A stretch of DNA of 64,000 bases from Flavobacterium gilvum (GTDB taxonomy: Bacteria > Bacteroidota > Bacteroidia > Flavobacteriales > Flavobacteriaceae). The first letter of the stretch is position 1, and every line of letters starts with the position of its first letter. Under the pieces are notes generated by a model. It was not told the origin of the DNA, did not search any database, and saw nothing but the letters and a program-made list of their open reading frames with translations. Both the position numbers and the translations under genes were made by a program. Below, piece after piece: positions 59,754 through 64,000 of this stretch. The stretch covers positions 2,232,001 through 2,296,000 of the forward strand of contig NZ_CP017479.1 of assembly GCF_001761465.1 (NCBI RefSeq), written 5' to 3'.

Positions 59754-60524
59754 ATGGCTATCTCTGAAAATGAGCTAAAAGATTTCCTAGATTCGAAAGT
59801 CCTCCAATATAATACAATTGACTTTGTTGAACCAGACCCAATAAGCGTACCTCATCGATATTCATTAAAAGAAGATGTTGAAATTGCAGGTTTTTTAGCT
59901 TCAACAATAGCATGGGGTAATCGAAAAATGATTACTAAAAATGGTCATCGGATGATGGACTTACTAGGTAATTCACCGTATGATTTTGTCATGAGTCACG
60001 ATGAGTATCAATTGGAAAGATTAGAAGGCTTTGTGCATAGGACTTTTAATTCAGAAGATTTTAAATATTTCATAAAAGCATTAAATCACATTTATACAAA
60101 TCATGGCGGTTTAGAAAACATTTTCAATATTTATCAAACAGAAGATTCATTGCAACTAGCGATTCATGAGTTTAATAAAATATTTTTTGAAATACCTCAT
60201 CGAGAAAGAACCAAAAAACATGTTGCTGACCCTTCTAAAGGTTCAGTTGCAAAACGAATTAATATGTGCCTTCGGTGGTTCGTTAGAAATGATAATACTG
60301 GTGTTGATTTAGGCATTTGGAAGAACATCTCGCCATCAAAACTATCATGCCCTCTTGATGTACATTCTGGAAATGTAGCACGAAAACTTGGGCTATTAGA
60401 TAGAAAACAAAATGATGGAAAAGCATTAGCCGAATTAGATACTAGTTTAAGATTTTTAGACCCAATTGACCCAGTAAAATATGATTTTGCCTTATTTGGA
60501 CTTGGTATTTTTGAAGGATTTTAG
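59754..60524 (+). CDS. Intact DUF2400/TIGR02757 family protein, island-borne copy
   Basis: 256 residues, full length for the family. Conserved blocks: ASTIAWGNRKMI (about 48-59), FVHRTFNSEDF (about 93-103), KRINMCLRWFVR (about 164-175) and SCPLDVHSGNVARKLGLL. The last block resembles the catalytic region of HhH-GPD glycosylases (compare VDTHIHRL in endonuclease III), so a DNA-repair-like fold is possible (inference). It is more AT-rich at third codon positions than the native fragment and differs from it at many codons. It reads opposite to the native gene and would restore the lost function. Confidence 0.88.
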   Translation: MAISENELKDFLDSKVLQYNTIDFVEPDPISVPHRYSLKEDVEIAGFLASTIAWGNRKMITKNGHRMMDLLGNSPYDFVMSHDEYQLERLEGFVHRTFNSEDFKYFIKALNHIYTNHGGLENIFNIYQTEDSLQLAIHEFNKIFFEIPHRERTKKHVADPSKGSVAKRINMCLRWFVRNDNTGVDLGIWKNISPSKLSCPLDVHSGNVARKLGLLDRKQNDGKALAELDTSLRFLDPIDPVKYDFALFGLGIFEGF

Positions 60525-60637
60525 TTTTATTAAATCAAATGACATATAGACACTAGGAACATGAATCGTAGATTTGTAATCCACATCCTGCCTAAACTAT
60601 TAATTTTAAATATGCTTTAGACATTTTATTCTTAAAG

Positions 60638-61834
60638 TCACTCCATTTTGTTGTTTTGATAAGCCAATGGCTGTGAGGGGCTGGTTATTTCATTTTCAAA
60701 GTATTTGTTTACATAGTCAAATGGAATCTTTTCTTGTTCAAGACGCCAATTGTTTGCTTTTAAAATTGTATATAGTGCTTGTTCATCATCAGTTAGATAA
60801 AGTTGTCCTGTTTTATTAGTTAATGTACCGTTGTCGTTTTCAAAGAATTTGTCAAAAGTTTTTTTATCCATTAGAACACTTTTTGTCTGGGGAAAATAGC
60901 CTCTAAATTGCGATAAAATTTCAAATCCCTGAACATCAATATCACCCCAATAAAGTAATTCAAGATTTGTAAACCAGTCTACATTTTTAATATTGGAAAC
61001 ACTGAAACCACTTCCAAATATTGCAATTGTTTTATCCATTCTTGGAAGTGTCAAGGTGGTATAAAGTGTCGTTTTATTTTCAACAACTATCACTTTTTGT
61101 AGTGGTATATTAAGTTTTTCAAATTGACTTACGGGAATTGCAATGTCGTCTAGGCCAGTAAAGAAATTGAGACTTATTTCCTTGTCAAGTATTATAAATC
61201 GAACTAATGGCTCACTGAATTTCAGGTTGAATCTTTTCTCAAAGTTTTTTTCTTGAATATTCACAAACTCTGTTATGAGTACATCAAGTATATCTCTTAT
61301 GATTGCTTGATTTCTTTCAACAAACTTTGTGTGAACGTTAATTGGCAATTCTCTTATATAAAGATTAGGTGCAGGATTTTCTTTGAAAAAACTACAAACC
61401 TTTAAAATACCTTCCCATTCATTTTGATTTTGAATTATCCTTGAAGGATTTTGAATAACCCACTCCTTTAACTCTGGAAAGATGGAAATAATCTTTTCAT
61501 AATTTACTTTGAAAAGTTCCACTTCCTTCTCTTTGCTTAAATATTTTAGCAAGTCCATCTCCGTGTCGAAATAGATGGTGGTTGGTAGGTCTTGAGTACC
61601 TAAATGTTTTGTTTTTACTTTTTGAAAATCTATTGTGTAACCGAAGCTTTTTTTTTCTTTTGAGTGGCTAATTAATAGAAGAATCTCCTTTTCAAATTCG
61701 GGTAATGATGATTTGTTATAACCTTTATCACCACGAATGACAAGCTGAGTGAAAGGTTTTTCATCAACTATTGATTGAAGTAACGAAAGATACTTTCTAC
61801 CTGCTTTAACTTTTATTTCGTTTGGACTTATCAT
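60638..61834 (-). CDS. jetD: Wadjet protein JetD (DUF3322 plus Toprim-like DUF2220)
   Basis: 398 residues. N-terminal half: DUF3322-type region. C-terminal half: DUF2220 Toprim-like nuclease with LLYWGDIDVQGFEILSQFRG, where the acidic Asp-x-Asp pair fits the Toprim active site, then FPQTKSVLMDKKTFDKFF, and LTDDEQALYTIL and WRLEQEKIPFDYV. In Wadjet systems JetD cuts plasmid DNA that the JetABC SMC complex has extruded (established for the family). It overlaps the end of jetC by 4 bp (ATGA). No frame damage is seen in jetD itself. Confidence 0.9.
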   Translation of the reverse strand: MISPNEIKVKAGRKYLSLLQSIVDEKPFTQLVIRGDKGYNKSSLPEFEKEILLLISHSKEKKSFGYTIDFQKVKTKHLGTQDLPTTIYFDTEMDLLKYLSKEKEVELFKVNYEKIISIFPELKEWVIQNPSRIIQNQNEWEGILKVCSFFKENPAPNLYIRELPINVHTKFVERNQAIIRDILDVLITEFVNIQEKNFEKRFNLKFSEPLVRFIILDKEISLNFFTGLDDIAIPVSQFEKLNIPLQKVIVVENKTTLYTTLTLPRMDKTIAIFGSGFSVSNIKNVDWFTNLELLYWGDIDVQGFEILSQFRGYFPQTKSVLMDKKTFDKFFENDNGTLTNKTGQLYLTDDEQALYTILKANNWRLEQEKIPFDYVNKYFENEITSPSQPLAYQNNKME

Positions 61835-63099
61835 TGACTAACAAAATTTGATTTTTCTTTCTTGAACTGTTCAATTGGCATATCATATAGCCAAGAATAC
61901 TTTTCTTCTTTTCGTTCAACAAAATGAACAAATGAAATGTCATTTTCTACAATGTGAATATTGTCACTTGGAGTAACTACCAATAGTTGAAGATGGAGTT
62001 GTTTACAAAGAGTAATCAAATATCTTGCTTTATCTTCGTCTTGTGCCTTAAATGCTTCATCAATAGCAATAAATCGGAAAGAGTTGCTTTGTAGACCTTC
62101 TTTTGTTAAACCAAATTGATAAGCAATAGCCGAACCTAATATTGTATAAGTTAATTGTGCTTTTTCTCCACCCGAAAGTTGCCCCATGTTTTCATATGTC
62201 TTGAACTTCGCATTAGTTTCTTTATAAAATTCTTCTGCCTTATAACTAAACCAAGAACGAACTTCCATTACTTTCTTTCGCCAATCCTCTTTATCTAATT
62301 TTGTGATTAGAGGTTCAATATTGTTATAGAAATGATTCTTACGACCATCTATTGAAGCATCTATTTCTCTAATATTTGGAATTGCATTATTCAGCAAGGT
62401 TCTAAATTCTTTTACCTCATCACTAATTCGGTTTGGAGCTACAATTTGAATGTAAGTTTTAAAATCCTTATCTCTAAAATCAATTTCCCTTAATGAATCA
62501 TTCAAAAGACGGATATTCTCTTTTATGGAATCAGACCAATTTTCAAAGAACATTCTAAAGTCACCAACTTTGTTGGTTATGGTTTCTTGCAAATACTCGT
62601 TGAATTTCTTTTCAAACTTTGGTAAATTGTCATTTACCAATTGTTTCAGTAACGTCTGGTATTCACTGATGAATTCCAAATGTGTTGATTCAGGAAGACG
62701 ACTAACATCTGAACGCCAGTCTTTGAATTTATCAATGATTTCTTGAGATGGTTGTTTAAAGGAATTTATTTTTAGTTTTACTTCATCCTCATTTGCTCGT
62801 TTATCATTATCTAATACAGAAATCTTCCTTGAAAGCTCTTTTTGAAATTCTGTTTGTGTTGTTTTTAAGCTAGAATATTCTACTTTTTCTAATTGTGGGT
62901 TTTGACTTTCAAACTCTGTTGAATCAATATGCCCAAAAGTTTCGAGTAGTTTTTTGTTATCATTTAATTCAGAACCAACACTTTTTATATCTGATTCTAA
63001 CTGAAATATTTCTCTATCTTTATCTTTGATAACAACATCAGATAGTTCCTTCAACTTTCCTTTAACTCCTTCCAATTGCTTTTGAAGTGTAAATTCCAG
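61831..63099 (-). pseudogene. jetC: 3' part of jetC (SMC/MukB-like ATPase), 5' end removed by IS21
   Basis: 422 codons remain; full-length JetC is about 1100 aa. The 5' part, with Walker A, is cut away at 63099, where IS21-family sequence starts. Visible: a coiled-coil-rich N-terminal part, signature MGQLSGGEKAQLTYTILGS (about 300-318), Walker B FRFIAIDEAFKAQDEDKARYL (about 335-355) and the hinge-distal LLVVTPSDNIHIVE. Without the ATP-binding half, this copy cannot work alone unless the rest is intact and joined beyond the element, which the insertion prevents. Confidence 0.85.
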
Positions 63100-63105
63100 T
63101 GATAT

Positions 63106-63201
63106 TGACCACCCAATTCCAATTTAAAGTGACCACCTGATTCCAATTCAAAATGACCACCTAATTCCGGAGCAAAGTGACCACCCCGTTTTCATAAAAA
63201 A
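63106..63201. repeat. IS21 terminal repeats, four TGACCACC units at 24-bp period
   Basis: TGACCACC occurs at 63106, 63130, 63154 and 63178, exactly 24 bp apart, with AT-rich spacers containing AATTCC in the first three. Such multiple end repeats bind the IstA transposase in IS21-type elements (family knowledge). Confidence 0.8.
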
Positions 63202-63247
63202 CTACTTTTTTTCATGCGCTAATTAGTACTCAAATATACTTAAAATA

Positions 63248-63985
63248 TTATTCCTTGTTTATTCCTCTTTTCTTTCTCATAGATTCCCCATGCAATTCGA
63301 GTCTGTGGGCTTGATGTATAAGTCTATCCAAAATTGCGTCAGCTATAGTTTTTTCGCCAATTATATCATACCAACCTTGTACAGGAATTTGCGATGTAAC
63401 AATTATAGAACCGTTATTATGCCTGTCTTCAATAATCTCCAAAAGTGTAATTCGGTTTTGACTATCTAATGCCTGGAGTCCAAAATCGTCAAGTATGATA
63501 ACGTCTTGCCTTTCAATTTTGGCAAGTTCTCTTAGGTAAGAACCATCTGCTTTGGCCATTTTTAATTTAGCAAACAGCTTCGAAGTATTAAAATAGCTTA
63601 CTTTATAGCCATGAATACAGGCTTGGTAACCCAATGCGGTACCTAAATAACTTTTGCCTACACCTGTACTTCCTGTGATTAAGATGTTTTCATTTTTTTC
63701 AACAAATTCGCATTCTGCCAGACGAAGAACTGTATTCCGGTCAAGATTGCGGGATACATCAAAATTGACATTTTCAATATTTGATTTGTAATGGAATTTA
63801 GCATTCTTTATACTGCGTTCTATACGACGATTGTGCCTTTCGTCCCATTCAGCATCAATAATCATCGATACAAATTGATCGAGTGTGTAGTGGTCTGTTC
63901 TTCCGCTTTCAATCGCTGTTTTAAAAGCATTAAACATTCCGTAAAGTTTCATTTGTCTCATTTTTGTTACTGTGGATTCATTCAT
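63248..63985 (-). CDS. istB: IS21-family helper ATPase IstB
   Basis: 245 residues, AAA+ family: an N-terminal helical region, Walker A LITGSTGVGKSYLG (about 101-114), Walker B DVIILDDFG (about 163-171) and the sensor region IIVTSQIPVQGWYD. IstB binds DNA and activates the IstA transposase (established for IS21). The start is ATG 63985; the preceding bases probably hold the istA stop. It lies 48 bp from the terminal repeats and is oriented toward them. Confidence 0.92.
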   Translation of the reverse strand: MNESTVTKMRQMKLYGMFNAFKTAIESGRTDHYTLDQFVSMIIDAEWDERHNRRIERSIKNAKFHYKSNIENVNFDVSRNLDRNTVLRLAECEFVEKNENILITGSTGVGKSYLGTALGYQACIHGYKVSYFNTSKLFAKLKMAKADGSYLRELAKIERQDVIILDDFGLQALDSQNRITLLEIIEDRHNNGSIIVTSQIPVQGWYDIIGEKTIADAILDRLIHQAHRLELHGESMRKKRGINKE

Positions 63986-64000
63986 GTTTTTAAGATTTAA

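Larger units (their letters stand above)
59675..64000. mobile_element. Left end of a defence island inserted in a DUF2400 gene
   Basis: It starts where the native DUF2400 gene breaks off (59674). It carries, in order, an intact DUF2400 gene reading away from the fragment, jetD, the 3' part of jetC and an IS21-family element, and runs past the window end. No integrase, tRNA or direct repeat was found at this boundary, so the mechanism is unknown. The far end and the 5' part of the native gene should lie to the right. Confidence 0.6.
63100..64000 (-). mobile_element. IS21-family insertion sequence, left part
   Basis: The element begins near TG at 63100-63101 with TGATATTGACCACC. It contains four TGACCACC repeats at 24-bp spacing, istB, and at the window edge the probable end of istA upstream of istB. 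The other end and the target duplication lie outside the window. It reads leftward and has cut jetC. Confidence 0.85.

Overview
The window looks like a chromosomal segment of a Flavobacterium-type member of the Bacteroidota. The signs are: AT-rich DNA; about 20 promoter elements of the Bacteroidota form TAnnTTTG; a giant secreted protein with a type IX secretion (T9SS) C-terminal signal; and lineage-typical genes such as a PUR/DUF3276 protein, DUF4834 next to a YfhO-family protein, the long form of NusB, and an endonuclease III without an iron-sulfur cluster. No rRNA, tRNA or CRISPR array was recognised.

Layout. 1-11.5 kb: end of an outer-membrane barrel gene, a GNAT-like gene, a small conserved gene and one 8.5-kb gene for a 2843-residue repetitive surface protein. 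11.5-24.7 kb: mostly housekeeping genes (PUR protein, ABC exporter, leucine dehydrogenase, nusB-yajC, a Lys/Ala-rich protein, pepT with a YdeI-like gene, a flotillin-like SPFH protein, an inward-rectifier K+ channel, a sirtuin, a TrmH-type methyltransferase). 24.8-36 kb: a carboxypeptidase-regulatory-domain lipobarrel-type protein, a DEAD-box helicase, DUF4834-yfhO, a nucleotidyltransferase with a 55-residue partner, a glycosyltransferase and a flippase, and a broken MscS-like gene. 36-52 kb: uvrA, an ECF sigma factor with a tiny downstream gene, nth, bcp, a conserved protein of unknown role, an MBL-fold hydrolase, a degenerate dihydroorotase operon, a BatA-like membrane protein, a lactonase-fold protein and a second DEAD-box helicase.

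52.2-59.2 kb holds a leftward locus: HEAT-repeat membrane protein, processive-type GT2 glycosyltransferase, LTA-synthase-like sulfatase with a C-terminal TPR tail, YaiO-type outer-membrane barrel with an N-terminal TPR, and a single-domain response regulator. Together these look like an inner-to-outer-membrane route for making, decorating and exporting a glycan. The function is inferred. This is one of two candidates for an undescribed system.

59.4-64 kb is the start of a mobile defence island. It interrupts a DUF2400/TIGR02757 gene, whose 3' end remains at 59408-59674, and it carries its own diverged, intact copy of that gene in the opposite direction. Behind that are jetD and the 3' part of jetC of a Wadjet anti-plasmid system. 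jetC is cut by an IS21-family element whose istB gene and 24-bp-period terminal repeats are in the window and whose istA lies beyond it.

The intergenic regions are unusually structured. There are two copies of a Flavo-1-like RNA element, at least eight inverted 'word-repeat' elements with different words but the same architecture, a MITE-like REP composite, several perfect palindromes and many clear hairpin terminators.
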